From positions 463,113 through 527,112 of IMG/VR virus record IMGVR_UViG_3300005613_000001: DNA of 64,000 bases. The stretch is one strand, 5' to 3'. The position numbers were made by a program, and so were the translations under genes. Origin of the DNA: a virus. How positions within the stretch are numbered: position 1 is the stretch's first letter; the number at the start of each line of letters is the position of its first letter. Below the pieces are notes generated by a model. The model had not been told where the DNA came from. It worked only from the letters and a program-made list of their open reading frames with translations, and searched no databases. Shown piece after piece: positions 1 through 8,082 of the stretch.

Positions 1-6
1 GGGCTG

Positions 7-876
7 GTGGAAATCGGGTTCGGTATTTTCGGCTCGGTGGCCGATATTACCCCCCAAATGGCGGAGGATTGGTTGGCTACCAACACCAACAATCGTCGGC
101 CAAAAGAACGCTCGATCAAGAAGTATTCGGGCGATATGGCTGAAGGCTACTGGCGGCTCACTCACGAAGCGGTCGCGTTCGGCTTGGATGGTGAACTGAA
201 GGACGGTCAAAACCGCCTCAAGGCGATTGTTCGTTCTAACCAGACCGTCCGTATGATGGTTGTGGTCGGCATTTGCGACGAGGCGAAAGCCGTCATTGAC
301 CAGAACGTTCCCCGCACACCGCTGGATGCCGCCCGCTTTCAGGGGGTGGATGTTGGTCCCAATTCCCGCACCCGCATCGGTGGCGCTAAAATCGCCTATG
401 TTGGGATGAAGGGTCAGTCATTCAGCGTTTCGAACAGCAAGACCCTGGAATTGCTGGACGACTTCTGTGTGCCCCTGGATTTCGTTTGGGATCATCTTGA
501 TCGTGTCAAGGGTGTTTGCGTCGGCGGCGTGATCGGAGCCATCGTGCGGGCATACATCCACTGCCAGGACGATCCCAAGGCTATCGCCCGGCTCAAGCGA
601 TTCTGCGAAATCCTGAGTGACGGGCAGTACGGCAATGTGGACGCCGATGTTGCCGCCTTCCGCCTCCGCGAACGGCTGATGCAGAAGGAGCGTTACGGCA
701 GCACGGGCAGTAAGGAAGCCTACGCCCTGTGCGAAAAGGCGCTGATCTTGTTCTTGGATGGGAAAACCGTTAGCCGGTTGAACCCCGTCAAGGTCGAACA
801 GTTTCTCTTGGCCCACGAAGTGCCGCTCGATGAGTTGCACGAATTGCCCCTCGCGGCACAAAAGCGACGAGACTAA
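7..876 (+). CDS. DGQxRL-motif phage/host protein (ParB-N-like), possibly 5' partial
   Basis: 289 residues from a GTG at position 7; the frame is open to the window edge, so the true start may lie upstream. Residues ~20-75 carry the pattern of a widespread phage family: NxxNRR, a YxxDMxxGxW stretch and DGQNRLKAIV (about residues 65-75), with the DGQ-RL signature shared with ParB/Srx-like N-terminal folds. Function is not known; a DNA-associated role is inference only. Its base composition is clearly GC-rich (third positions mostly G/C), unlike the ~40% GC genes that follow, suggesting recent transfer or a different genomic block. It ends 17 bases before a rho-independent terminator and converges on the restriction-modification operon. 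An open frame on the opposite strand (418-906) is a composition shadow. Confidence 0.75.
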   Translation: MEIGFGIFGSVADITPQMAEDWLATNTNNRRPKERSIKKYSGDMAEGYWRLTHEAVAFGLDGELKDGQNRLKAIVRSNQTVRMMVVVGICDEAKAVIDQNVPRTPLDAARFQGVDVGPNSRTRIGGAKIAYVGMKGQSFSVSNSKTLELLDDFCVPLDFVWDHLDRVKGVCVGGVIGAIVRAYIHCQDDPKAIARLKRFCEILSDGQYGNVDADVAAFRLRERLMQKERYGSTGSKEAYALCEKALILFLDGKTVSRLNPVKVEQFLLAHEVPLDELHELPLAAQKRRD

Positions 877-893
877 ACGTTGCGGAAACCTGG

Positions 894-928
894 AAAGCCG
901 CCTCAATTTTTTGGGGCGGCTTTTTTTT
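894..928 (+). terminator. Rho-independent terminator after the GC-rich gene
   Basis: A 9-bp perfect stem (894-902 with 915-923, AAAGCCGCC/GGCGGCTTT) with a 12-nt loop is followed by eight T residues (921-928). It directly follows the stop at 876 and overlaps the 3' end of the convergent methyltransferase gene. On the minus strand the T-run is too short for a good terminator, so it is read as plus-strand. Confidence 0.85.
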
Positions 929-1952
929 ATCGACTCAAAATGTGTAGGAATTCCTGAGTAGAAGTTCCTTTGTAGTCCCTTTTGCTGTCCGCTTTAAATC
1001 GTGAATAATCCTTTTCACGCATGTCATACTTGCCGTATTTCTCCATTATCTTCTGGATTTCTTCAAATGATAGCAAACCTTCATTGTTGTAACTCAAGAA
1101 GATGTAGTTGAACTTGGCGGCGCTGATTATCTCATCTAGAGATTCGGGCACAGTTTTCTTGGAACAATATGTTGACCGCTCATATTCCCGCAACCCTGTC
1201 TTCCCTCTCGGTAAAAATTCATCATATTTTGCAATCGTATTGAGCAAATGATAGTTAGCACCGTAATCACGTTGGTTATATGGGGGGTCCAGGTAGAGAA
1301 TTCCGCCTTCAATATGATGAATTAACTCGTTGGCATCCTGGTTGTAGGCTATGTTGCTGCCATCGTTAATGGTAAATTCCGGCGCATGCAACTGCATTGT
1401 GCGTATCGCTGTCTTTTTGAACTTCTTTAGGAATGCCCCATAGACAGAAGCAGTGTTGGCAACGCAATCTGCCGCCTCTAATAATGAACATAAGTAGAAG
1501 TAATATTCGTTATCGTTGATTGCGCCGCTGGACAACCATCTTTCTATTTCCATTCTAATAGCATCAATCTTTTTGCCATTCTCATCACTGAAATACATCC
1601 TTTCCGATCCACCAACGCAATAGTTGTTGAAGATAAACCCCTCTACTCCTGGTAGTTCGTTTAAATATTTGAGGCGGTCTACATGTGGAAAATGTTGGTT
1701 GTTGCGGATATAGTTGCGGCAGAAGACATAACTGTAATACTCAATATCGTTAGCAATGACGGATTGAACGTGGGGTTTGAAAAATCTCCCTACGATTCCC
1801 GTACCTGCAAACAGGTCACAGAATACTTGTTGTTCTAAATCTGGTACAGTCTCTTTAATTGTCTGATGAATAAAATCTAAAAGTCTGTATTTAGAACCAA
1901 TATAGTTAATCTGACATTTCGGTTTCATTAAAATTAGCTGGCAACTTAACAT
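927..1952 (-). CDS. DNA adenine methyltransferase, D12/Dam-like class
   Basis: 341 residues. The D12-class N6-adenine methyltransferase layout is visible: motif X as INYIGSK (residues 15-21), SAM-binding motif I as DLFAGTG (46-52), and catalytic motif IV as DPPY (222-225) followed by NQRDYG, as in Dam and M.DpnIIA. It transfers a methyl group from SAM to adenine N6 in a specific DNA site that cannot be predicted here. It is the last gene of a four-gene minus-strand operon and overlaps the upstream methyltransferase by 47 nt; the alternative ATG at codon 9 (1928) would reduce this to 23 nt and begins just before motif X, so it is an equally plausible start. Together with its neighbours it forms a restriction-modification island. 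Confidence 0.88.
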   Translation of the reverse strand: MLSCQLILMKPKCQINYIGSKYRLLDFIHQTIKETVPDLEQQVFCDLFAGTGIVGRFFKPHVQSVIANDIEYYSYVFCRNYIRNNQHFPHVDRLKYLNELPGVEGFIFNNYCVGGSERMYFSDENGKKIDAIRMEIERWLSSGAINDNEYYFYLCSLLEAADCVANTASVYGAFLKKFKKTAIRTMQLHAPEFTINDGSNIAYNQDANELIHHIEGGILYLDPPYNQRDYGANYHLLNTIAKYDEFLPRGKTGLREYERSTYCSKKTVPESLDEIISAAKFNYIFLSYNNEGLLSFEEIQKIMEKYGKYDMREKDYSRFKADSKRDYKGTSTQEFLHILSR

Positions 1953-3057
1953 TCTCTAAAGTCTTTTGGGTAAAGACATATCTCCCACCTGTTTTAAAGC
2001 CCAACTCCTCCCAATCAATTTGGTTGAGTTTGTCTCTCATCATCTCTAGACGCATGGGTATGGTTGGGAATATCGCCAAAATAGAGCCATCATAGTTTTT
2101 ACAAGGGTGTAGAAAGAAAGGATTCTTCGCCCTTGTCTTGCAATTGACATATATTCTGGGCTCATCACTCTTATGGCACTCTCTGCCCCACTTCCACCAA
2201 TCCGCCTCTTTAAATTTCTTAACCCTTCTATTTAAGAGGCGGTCTTTGTGTTGCATGAGGTAGTCATTTTCCACATTGTAGTACATTCTCTTCAGCTTAT
2301 TGGTCGTCCGCGTGTAGGAACAAACGAATTCCTCATTCCCATCTGGATGCTCAAACACTTCATCGAGACCACTAACTGCTCCTACTTTAACAAAGAACAA
2401 ATCTTTAAAATCTAAGGAGTAATCTTTCTTAGTGAAACATATCTGCCCATTCATGCAGACAAAGTTTCTTTCCCCTTTAGTAGTGATGGTCTTTCTGGTG
2501 AGATTATCTTTCTCATACCGCCAAACTGCGCATGTGGGCGAGAAGCCTTTGAATATCTGTTTGTCTCCTAAGTCAAAAAAATGGGTTATTGTTCCTTGAT
2601 CCCATAGAAGTTGATTCAATTTAAAGCTGGAAGTGGCTTTGATGAAATCTCGGGGCGTAATGAAGATGATCTCCCCCTGAGCTTCCAAATGCCGAAAACA
2701 CTTCTCAATAAAAAACAAATATAAATTGGCTCTTTTATCAAACAAATCAAACCGCAATTTGTTTTTGGTGCCTTCTTGTATGTTTTTAAAAGCAACATAG
2801 GGTGGGTTACCCATAATAGTGACGAATTTGTTTTCTATTGAATAATCAAAAAAATCCATACAAAGACAATCATCAGGGCACAACTCTTTGTCCAATTCAA
2901 TACAAGCGCTAGGTTCAAGGAGTGATAAGAAATCTCCCTCTCCCGCACTGGGCTCTAATGCTGTGCCATGATTCCGCCTCAAATGATTCATCTTCCCTAC
3001 AATTTTTTGAGGCGTGAATATTTGACCTAGTTGTTCAACATTTCTGTGGATATCCAT
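1906..3057 (-). CDS. TaqI/Eco57I-like N6-adenine DNA methyltransferase
   Basis: 383 residues. It begins with GQIFTP (residues 11-16), typical of gamma-class adenine methyltransferases. Motif I is EPSAGEGDF (35-43) and catalytic motif IV is NPPY (84-87), in the motif order I before IV of the TaqI/Eco57I class. The C-terminal half (about 200-380) would be the target-recognition domain. The length suits a stand-alone methyltransferase with no fused nuclease. It overlaps the genes on both sides, indicating translational coupling. It is probably the second protective enzyme of the island; three methyltransferases of different classes suggest an asymmetric site needing strand-specific methylation, or two specificities. 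Recognition sequence unknown. Confidence 0.88.
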   Translation of the reverse strand: MDIHRNVEQLGQIFTPQKIVGKMNHLRRNHGTALEPSAGEGDFLSLLEPSACIELDKELCPDDCLCMDFFDYSIENKFVTIMGNPPYVAFKNIQEGTKNKLRFDLFDKRANLYLFFIEKCFRHLEAQGEIIFITPRDFIKATSSFKLNQLLWDQGTITHFFDLGDKQIFKGFSPTCAVWRYEKDNLTRKTITTKGERNFVCMNGQICFTKKDYSLDFKDLFFVKVGAVSGLDEVFEHPDGNEEFVCSYTRTTNKLKRMYYNVENDYLMQHKDRLLNRRVKKFKEADWWKWGRECHKSDEPRIYVNCKTRAKNPFFLHPCKNYDGSILAIFPTIPMRLEMMRDKLNQIDWEELGFKTGGRYVFTQKTLENVKLPANFNETEMSD

Positions 3058-3928
3058 TTTCGATTAGAAGATTTGCCATTCGCACATAATCCATATTAAT
3101 ATCAAATCCATAGGCAGTCATTCCCAAGCTTTTAGCAGCGTATAACTCACCGCCAGTACCAGCGAAAGGAACAACAACAATCCCATCTTCAGGTGGTTTT
3201 GATGCCAAGAGCAGCTTAGTGCTTAATTCCAAAGGTTTTTGTGTGGGGTGGGTAACAATTTCATGTTTATCATGTTCTTTCTTTTTCATAGATGCGAAAA
3301 TATTATCACAATCTTTGCAATAAAAGAACCTTTCTACACGGCCCGCTCCACCGGCTAGGGCTGGAATTTTAAATACATCTCTTGGCAAAGCACCCTTATC
3401 ATGTGCTTTGTATATAGTTGTTTTCCCTTTTGAGGAAAACCGACCCTCTGTATCTTTTCTTTCTTTTCCTGCTGCGTTTTTCAAAAAGGTTGGGGTATAG
3501 GGTTCTCTTACATCATCTAAATTAAAGATTCGATTTTCGTCAGTCTTCCAAATTGCCAGCACAGATTCATGGCTTCGTTGCCAGAATTTATTTGTTGCTG
3601 AATTCTTATTAGTGTAATGCCAAACTAACCACCTACAGGGGTAGTCTATAGTGACAAATAAATGGGCGAGTATTTCAGAAAAGCCATAAATATAAGTTGT
3701 GCCTGAGGGTTTTAAAACCCGCATGGAATGGTGTATCCATTCTTGAGCCCATTCCACATATTCTTCAATCTCCACTTTGCATGTGTTATTCCCGAAATCC
3801 TTTCCAATGTTATACGGAGGATCAATTAAAACGATATCAGAATATTCTCTGGGTAGGTTTCTAAGACCCAAAGTGGCATCCAATAATGTCACTCTATTTG
3901 GAAAGAAATGATTTTTGACTATGCACAT
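3035..3928 (-). CDS. Beta-class DNA methyltransferase (N4-C or N6-A)
   Basis: 297 residues from the ATG at 3928, chosen because a GGGAG ribosome site lies about 10 nt upstream; an in-frame TTG at 3946 would add six residues. The catalytic motif IV, DPPYNIGKDF (residues ~36-45), precedes the SAM-binding motif I near the C-terminus (PFAGTGGE, about 260), the motif order of the beta class. Before it is HPTQKP, usual in this class. A CxxC pair (FYCKDCD, about residue 200) may bind zinc. It overlaps the endonuclease candidate upstream by 10 nt and the next methyltransferase by 23 nt. Role: host-style protection in the restriction-modification island. The chemical target (C4 or A6) cannot be decided by eye. 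Confidence 0.87.
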   Translation of the reverse strand: MCIVKNHFFPNRVTLLDATLGLRNLPREYSDIVLIDPPYNIGKDFGNNTCKVEIEEYVEWAQEWIHHSMRVLKPSGTTYIYGFSEILAHLFVTIDYPCRWLVWHYTNKNSATNKFWQRSHESVLAIWKTDENRIFNLDDVREPYTPTFLKNAAGKERKDTEGRFSSKGKTTIYKAHDKGALPRDVFKIPALAGGAGRVERFFYCKDCDNIFASMKKKEHDKHEIVTHPTQKPLELSTKLLLASKPPEDGIVVVPFAGTGGELYAAKSLGMTAYGFDINMDYVRMANLLIENGYPQKC

Positions 3929-4740
3929 ATTATTGAGGGCTCCCAAAGGAAACTACTGCCATTTTGGAAAACATCAATATAAGGGAAACCATGTGGCAAT
4001 TGCAAGTCATCTCTGTACGAAAAATCGCACCCCAATTTATTAAATGGCACTTCCATTTCAACCAACTTAGTAATTCTTGCGTCCTCTGGGTCATTTGCAA
4101 TAGAATCAAAAAAATCCCTCTTAATGTAATGCCATAATTGATGAGATTGTGTAAACGTTATTTTATGATGAATGTTTGATTTGTCTGCGTTTTTTGTTAT
4201 GTAACCATTATGGTTTCCACTCTTGCCATAGGTTTTTTCCCAATTCTTCGCAGAGGGCACTTTAAGCACTTTTGCTTCTATCCAATACACATAAAGCCTT
4301 AAACAATTTTCTATTAAATCTTCTTGTTGTACTAAAAGCCCAATATAATCATAATGAATAGAACTTATATATTTAACTTTAGCATCTATCTCTGGCAATG
4401 CTGGAAAAACCTTTATGGCACACTGAGTTCTGTAATTGCTTATTTCAACAAATGCGTTTTGCTTACATAAAACAACCTTCTTTTTAAACCGTTTGTTCCG
4501 TCTAATTGGATCATATTTTGTAGTCTTATTAGCAATATTCCCGTCGTCAGCCCTAACATCAGTGCCAGGTGCATGGGAACCCTTCTTCCTCTGCACGTTT
4601 TTGTGACCACTATGTTTCAAAGACTGCTCTGTGATGTGCTCCCAATCAGAATAACCTACTTCTGAAACAACTTTAAGAAGATGTCGCAAATGATCCTCTA
4701 ATGCATTGTGAAATTTCTTATCATATATTTGACGTTCCAT
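3919..4740 (-). CDS. Putative type II restriction endonuclease of the RM island
   Basis: 273 residues, first gene of the island, 23 nt downstream of the start site of a consensus promoter. Residues ~54-72 contain GSHAPGTDV followed by ANKT; the GSHxPGxD...xKT layout, with D61 and K72, resembles the PD-(D/E)xK core of some type II restriction enzymes, giving plausible metal-binding and catalytic residues. A second ExK (WIEAK, about residue 153) is an alternative. The identification rests on this motif plus location ahead of three methyltransferases; no close family member is recognised. Having the nuclease gene first is unusual, because it would be translated before its protective enzymes. Alternative: an unrelated nuclease or a controller-like DNA-binding protein. 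Confidence 0.6.
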   Translation of the reverse strand: MERQIYDKKFHNALEDHLRHLLKVVSEVGYSDWEHITEQSLKHSGHKNVQRKKGSHAPGTDVRADDGNIANKTTKYDPIRRNKRFKKKVVLCKQNAFVEISNYRTQCAIKVFPALPEIDAKVKYISSIHYDYIGLLVQQEDLIENCLRLYVYWIEAKVLKVPSAKNWEKTYGKSGNHNGYITKNADKSNIHHKITFTQSHQLWHYIKRDFFDSIANDPEDARITKLVEMEVPFNKLGCDFSYRDDLQLPHGFPYIDVFQNGSSFLWEPSIICA

Positions 4741-4769
4741 TAATATCCCTTTTAATACTAACTCACAGC

Positions 4770-4798
4770 ATTATAGGGAGATTAAATTAAATTGTCAA
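4770..4798 (-). promoter_or_regulatory. Perfect sigma70 promoter for the RM operon
   Basis: On the minus strand, TTGACA (4798-4793), a 17-bp spacer and TATAAT (4775-4770) match the bacterial consensus exactly. The predicted start near 4763 gives a ~23-nt leader with an AAAAGGG ribosome site before the ATG at 4740. It is divergent from the primase promoter. Confidence 0.85.
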
Positions 4799-4802
4799 AT
4801 AC

Positions 4803-4831
4803 TTGATTTAAAATGCTTCCCATAGTAAAAT
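4803..4831 (+). promoter_or_regulatory. Candidate sigma70 promoter of the primase gene (leaderless)
   Basis: TTGATT (4803-4808), 17-bp spacer, TAAAAT (4826-4831). Seven bases after the -10 box is the ATG at 4838, so the message would be leaderless or nearly so; no ribosome-binding sequence precedes this ATG, which fits. Confidence 0.5.
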
Positions 4832-4837
4832 GTCGCT

Positions 4838-5857
4838 ATGCCTGTAGATTTTGATACATTTGTTGATTGGGCCGAAAGCCGCTTCGGAGATATAATTGTC
4901 TCATATCCCGAAGTTAAAATCAATTCAATATTTAAAGACAATGACCAAGATCATAAACTCTGGTGTAATCCCGATGGCGGAAAAGACAATATTGAACTAG
5001 GCGTCTACCATTGCTGGAAAACAGGGGAAACAGGCACGCTCGCGGGACTTGTTATGGAAGTGGATGGCTGCGCCTTTGAAGATGCAGTTGATATCCTCGG
5101 CGGTGATACGCCACTCACGGAACTCCAAGGGAAAATAGAAGATTTCTTCGATAACCTACAAACAAAAGAGGCGGCAGAAACCGAAGAGTCTGTTGATCTA
5201 AAGCTACCTCATGACACATATGCTATTGATGAATTGCCGCCCTGGAATCCATATCGCCAAAGAGCAGAAATTTATCTTAGAAATAGAAAAATCCCTACCA
5301 CTAATCTAATGGTCTGCACAGAAGGGATCTACAGGAATAGAATTGTTATCCCGTATTATGACGAAAAAGGGAAATTAATCTATTTCAACTGCCGGGCATT
5401 AAATGATAAACAAATACCCAAATACCGTGGACCTGAGAAAGATTTGGGAATCGGGAAGGGCGATGTTATTTTCATGCCCAAATGGCCCCCTAAAGGCGAG
5501 AAATTATATATTACAGAGGGCGAATTCGATGCTCTATCACTCTTTTATTCAGAGCTTTATTCAGCAGCTATGGGCGGTAAAAATCTCTCCGCAAAGCAAA
5601 TTCAACTACTAAAGGATTATATCCCTGTTATCACGGTTGATAATGACGAGGCGGGCAGATTAGCTTTGCTCACCATAGGAGATTACCTACTAGAACAAGG
5701 ATTTGAAGTTTATTACGTCCGACCACCCCAAGGATTTAAAGATTGGAATGCGTTATTTGAGGAATATGACGCCCAAATTATAAAAGGCTATATCTCTACA
5801 AATGAGAAGCTCTACACCGAAAACACCAGTGTAGAGCTTCTTGAAAAGAGCTTGTGA
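4838..5857 (+). CDS. DnaG-type DNA primase with Toprim domain
   Basis: 339 residues. The N-terminal ~80 residues (LWCNPDGG at ~41-48, YHCWKTGETG at ~57-66, then GTLAGLV) match the fold around the primase zinc-binding domain, but only two cysteines remain, so zinc binding is uncertain. The Toprim catalytic core is clear: YITEGEFDALSL (~224-235), AMGGKNLS, and VDNDEAG (~267-273), giving the conserved Glu and DxD acidic residues. It would make RNA primers on the phage replication fork. No helicase domain is fused. It is alone behind its own promoter, divergent from the RM island. A 13-bp perfect inverted repeat lies in its last 15 codons. Confidence 0.85.
   Translation: MPVDFDTFVDWAESRFGDIIVSYPEVKINSIFKDNDQDHKLWCNPDGGKDNIELGVYHCWKTGETGTLAGLVMEVDGCAFEDAVDILGGDTPLTELQGKIEDFFDNLQTKEAAETEESVDLKLPHDTYAIDELPPWNPYRQRAEIYLRNRKIPTTNLMVCTEGIYRNRIVIPYYDEKGKLIYFNCRALNDKQIPKYRGPEKDLGIGKGDVIFMPKWPPKGEKLYITEGEFDALSLFYSELYSAAMGGKNLSAKQIQLLKDYIPVITVDNDEAGRLALLTIGDYLLEQGFEVYYVRPPQGFKDWNALFEEYDAQIIKGYISTNEKLYTENTSVELLEKSL
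5804..5842 (+). other. Long perfect hairpin in the 3' end of the primase gene
   Basis: Arms 5805-5817 and 5829-5841 are perfectly complementary over 13 bp (core GAAGCTCTAC) with an 11-nt loop, entirely within coding sequence 16 nt before the stop. A second, smaller hairpin (TCCAGA-4-TCTGGA) follows at about 5873-5888. There is no T-run, so neither is a classic terminator; RNA 3'-end processing, stabilisation or a DNA-level site are possibilities. Confidence 0.6.
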
Positions 5858-5947
5858 ATAAAACTCGCTTTCTCCAGAACACTCTGGATGAGCGTGCAAC
5901 GATTTATTCTTTACTTATTTTATATAGAACAAACTGGTTAAATTATT

Positions 5948-6478
5948 ATGTCCCAATTAGAATACTTTAATGGTAAGATCGTTACGATACTTACAACTCC
6001 AATCAATCGCAACTTTAAAGAAGAGGCCGCAGCACTAGGAAAACCCAAGCTATTTCCTGCCAACCTCATGGATCACTTTGTCGGGCGTTTTGAGAGTTAT
6101 GATGCACTAGGGGTGATGTTGGCTCACCCTGATGCCGCTGTAGGTACAAAAGCCTACTATTTTTTGGATAAAATTGTAGGGATTGTTGAAGAACAGGAAT
6201 TAAATCCTGACGATCCCCAGGAAGCTGAATTAATTGAAAAATACAAGGCATTAAAGCAAACACCGCCTCAAGATAAGGTGTATTGCCCCAAAGGACATGC
6301 ACTAGATATACCACCTAATATCAAACCTGGATCACTTGTAGCTTGCCCTAAATGTCAAACTCAATTCCAATTGCCTGACGATAATCCGCCTCAAGATAAA
6401 CCCGCCCCAATAAATCAATCCAACTTTGTGGATATTGATGGGATGTCCAAACTAGCAGAAGAAGCTAAATCAAAATAA
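5948..6478 (+). CDS. Small protein with C-terminal zinc ribbon
   Basis: 176 residues, not assigned to a family. The first ~85 residues (GKIVTILT, FVGRFESYDALGVML, FLDKIVGIVEE) have the strand-rich spacing of a Sm/LSm-like barrel, a fold-level guess. Residues ~112-140 hold CPKGH...CPKC, a four-ligand zinc ribbon (C, H/C, C, C). A proline/glutamine linker (PPQD twice) flanks it. A nucleic-acid-binding role is inference. It follows the primase after a 90-nt gap and its last 9 nt overlap the convergent proline-rich gene. Confidence 0.65.
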   Translation: MSQLEYFNGKIVTILTTPINRNFKEEAAALGKPKLFPANLMDHFVGRFESYDALGVMLAHPDAAVGTKAYYFLDKIVGIVEEQELNPDDPQEAELIEKYKALKQTPPQDKVYCPKGHALDIPPNIKPGSLVACPKCQTQFQLPDDNPPQDKPAPINQSNFVDIDGMSKLAEEAKSK

Positions 6479-7573
6479 ATCATCTAAATCATCAAAATGA
6501 TCGTCGTCGGTGGGTGTAGATATAAGCGTATCAATATCACCGGGTTCAGGTGGTGGTGGTATAAACTTTGAAGGTTCAAAAATCTCTGGACCTTCTTTTT
6601 TCTTTGTAGTCTTTTTCTTCGTAGTCTTTTTCTTCTTCTTTTTAGCAGCCGCCGCCTTATCTTCCGCAGAGCGTAATTTAATTGTCATCGGTTTCTTTTT
6701 CTTTGGCGTTGACGTTGGTTTAGATTTTGATTTGGGTTCTGGTTTGGGTTCTGGAGGTTCTGGTTTGGGTTCTGGAGGTTCTGGTTTGGGTTCTGGAGGT
6801 TCTGGTTTGGGTTCTGGAGGTTCTGGTTTGGGTTCTGGTTTGGGATATTGTATGGCTGGTCGTGGGGGTTTACGATGTTTGGTAATATAAACAAGTATAT
6901 CATCACCTTCAACCCCTGCTTCTTTAGCATCAACTATCCACTTCTCCGCTTCAGAAGGCGTCAATTTCATTTTTATCAAACTATCATATACATCTTTCTC
7001 TGCTCCCTCAAATGATGCTCTGGAAGGCTTTGGAGGCTTCTTTTCTTTTTTCTCTTCTTGTGCTTGTGGAATTTTCCCTGCCCGAGTAATAGCAGCATCT
7101 AAATTCCTTCTAAACAGCCTTTTCATGGTGTCTGCAAATTGATTAAGTGCAGCCCCAATGTTATCATTGCCCAATTCATTTTCTAATTGCAGATAAGCAT
7201 TATGGGTATCTTTATAAACTCCCAGACTTGCATGTTCGAGTCCTAGTTTTTTCTTAATAGCTTGCCACCAGCGAGGAGACTCATATTCCGTGCCCGTCTG
7301 TGGGGATTCCCCCGTAGACCAGTTGCGCATCCGATCTCCTGTCGCTTGCATTTTGTCCCCTGCCCTCCATAACCAGTGAGCCAAACCAGAGCCCTTCCCA
7401 GGTTGATTTTGCATTATTTGGGTGTATAAAGAAGCAACCATTCTATCAATTTGTGCATCAATAGAAGGCAAAAGATCACTCATGATTTGATCTTTTGTTA
7501 CACCGGCTTCCAGTTCGTCAGCCTCAATTAATTTTTGGGGATTTGCAAATATTTCATTAAGTGGGAAGTCCAT
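6470..7573 (-). CDS. Pro/Lys-rich repeat protein, unknown function
   Basis: 367 residues. N-terminal ~160 residues are helical and tryptophan-containing; ~195-245 form a small helical unit (DVYDSLIKMKLTPSEAEKWIVDAKEAG) reminiscent of UBA/RuvA-C-like three-helix domains; then come PEPKPEPPEP repeats (about 250-280) and a very basic stretch of lysines and threonines (about 310-330), ending in an acidic tail with DDDHFDDLDDLF. The repeats are encoded by a 21-bp tandem DNA repeat. Such a rigid linker plus basic segment suggests a DNA- or membrane-associated, elongated protein, but no function can be named. It is the last gene of a minus-strand run starting with the actin-like gene and abuts its neighbour at 7573. 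Confidence 0.7.
   Translation of the reverse strand: MDFPLNEIFANPQKLIEADELEAGVTKDQIMSDLLPSIDAQIDRMVASLYTQIMQNQPGKGSGLAHWLWRAGDKMQATGDRMRNWSTGESPQTGTEYESPRWWQAIKKKLGLEHASLGVYKDTHNAYLQLENELGNDNIGAALNQFADTMKRLFRRNLDAAITRAGKIPQAQEEKKEKKPPKPSRASFEGAEKDVYDSLIKMKLTPSEAEKWIVDAKEAGVEGDDILVYITKHRKPPRPAIQYPKPEPKPEPPEPKPEPPEPKPEPPEPKPEPPEPKPEPKSKSKPTSTPKKKKPMTIKLRSAEDKAAAAKKKKKKTTKKKTTKKKEGPEIFEPSKFIPPPPEPGDIDTLISTPTDDDHFDDLDDLF
6733..6846 (-). repeat. 21-bp tandem repeat encoding PEP(K)-type motifs
   Basis: Four near-identical copies of a 21-nt unit (plus-strand core GGTTCTGGAGGTTCTGG) encode the KPEPEPPEP repeats. In-frame copy-number change would alter linker length without breaking the gene. Confidence 0.85.
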
Positions 7574-8082
7574 TAGATACCTTCTAATACATAGTCACCT
7601 ATTTTTTTCAAGGACATAAGGCAGGCATCAAATCTATGAAATTCACTTGACAAATATTGTAATCTCAATTCTTGAAACCCATTCATACCTGTATCTGTTA
7701 AATCGAAAAAGAATGATTGTCCTCTTCTTCCTACCACCTTATTTTTCTTTTTCATAAGTATATAGGCTGCGGCACCTAAATCTGATACTTCCCCTATTTC
7801 CCCGACATTTGGCTCATGTTCTCTCATTTTCTTGAGAGACATTAAGCATGAGTCAAATTTATGAAAATCGCTTGAGAGATACTCAAAATTTAGATTATCA
7901 AAGTCATCAAGCTCAGACTCATTCATAAGGAAATATACTGCTTGTCCTTTCTTTCCGCCGATTTCGTGCTTGTTCATTAGACAAAAAGCAGCGGCACCTA
8001 AATCGGTTACATACTTTACAACTCGTTTTTCTTCCACTTTCTTTACCTTTCTTATACTGCATTTTCTGCGGCGATCAAACAT
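7573..8082 (-). CDS. Tandem-duplicated DUF5659-like domain protein
   Basis: 169 residues made of two homologous ~65-residue halves: DLGAAAFCLM...GKKGQAVYF...YLSSDFHKFDSCLMSLKKM and DLGAAAYILM...GRRGQSFFF...YLSSEFHRFDACLMSLKKI. The pattern (S/T)DLxxAAYxLM ... FxF ... LxxLK resembles small DUF5659-type phage/bacterial domains of unknown function. The N-terminus is basic (RRRKCSIRKVKK). It overlaps the actin-like gene by 31 nt and is followed immediately by the Pro-rich gene, so it may act with the filament protein; that is inference from position. Confidence 0.72.
   Translation of the reverse strand: MFDRRRKCSIRKVKKVEEKRVVKYVTDLGAAAFCLMNKHEIGGKKGQAVYFLMNESELDDFDNLNFEYLSSDFHKFDSCLMSLKKMREHEPNVGEIGEVSDLGAAAYILMKKKNKVVGRRGQSFFFDLTDTGMNGFQELRLQYLSSEFHRFDACLMSLKKIGDYVLEGI

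Noticed and set aside
418-906. 162-codon minus-strand frame opposite the first gene
   Set aside because: It arises from the GC-rich codon pattern of the plus-strand gene, spans the terminator and has no protein-family resemblance.
3035-3946. TTG start at 3946 for the beta-class methyltransferase
   Set aside because: The ATG at 3928 has a properly placed GGGAG and gives a family-like N-terminus.
6733-6846. CRISPR-like array
   Set aside because: Repeats are contiguous, have no spacers and encode a Pro-rich linker in frame.
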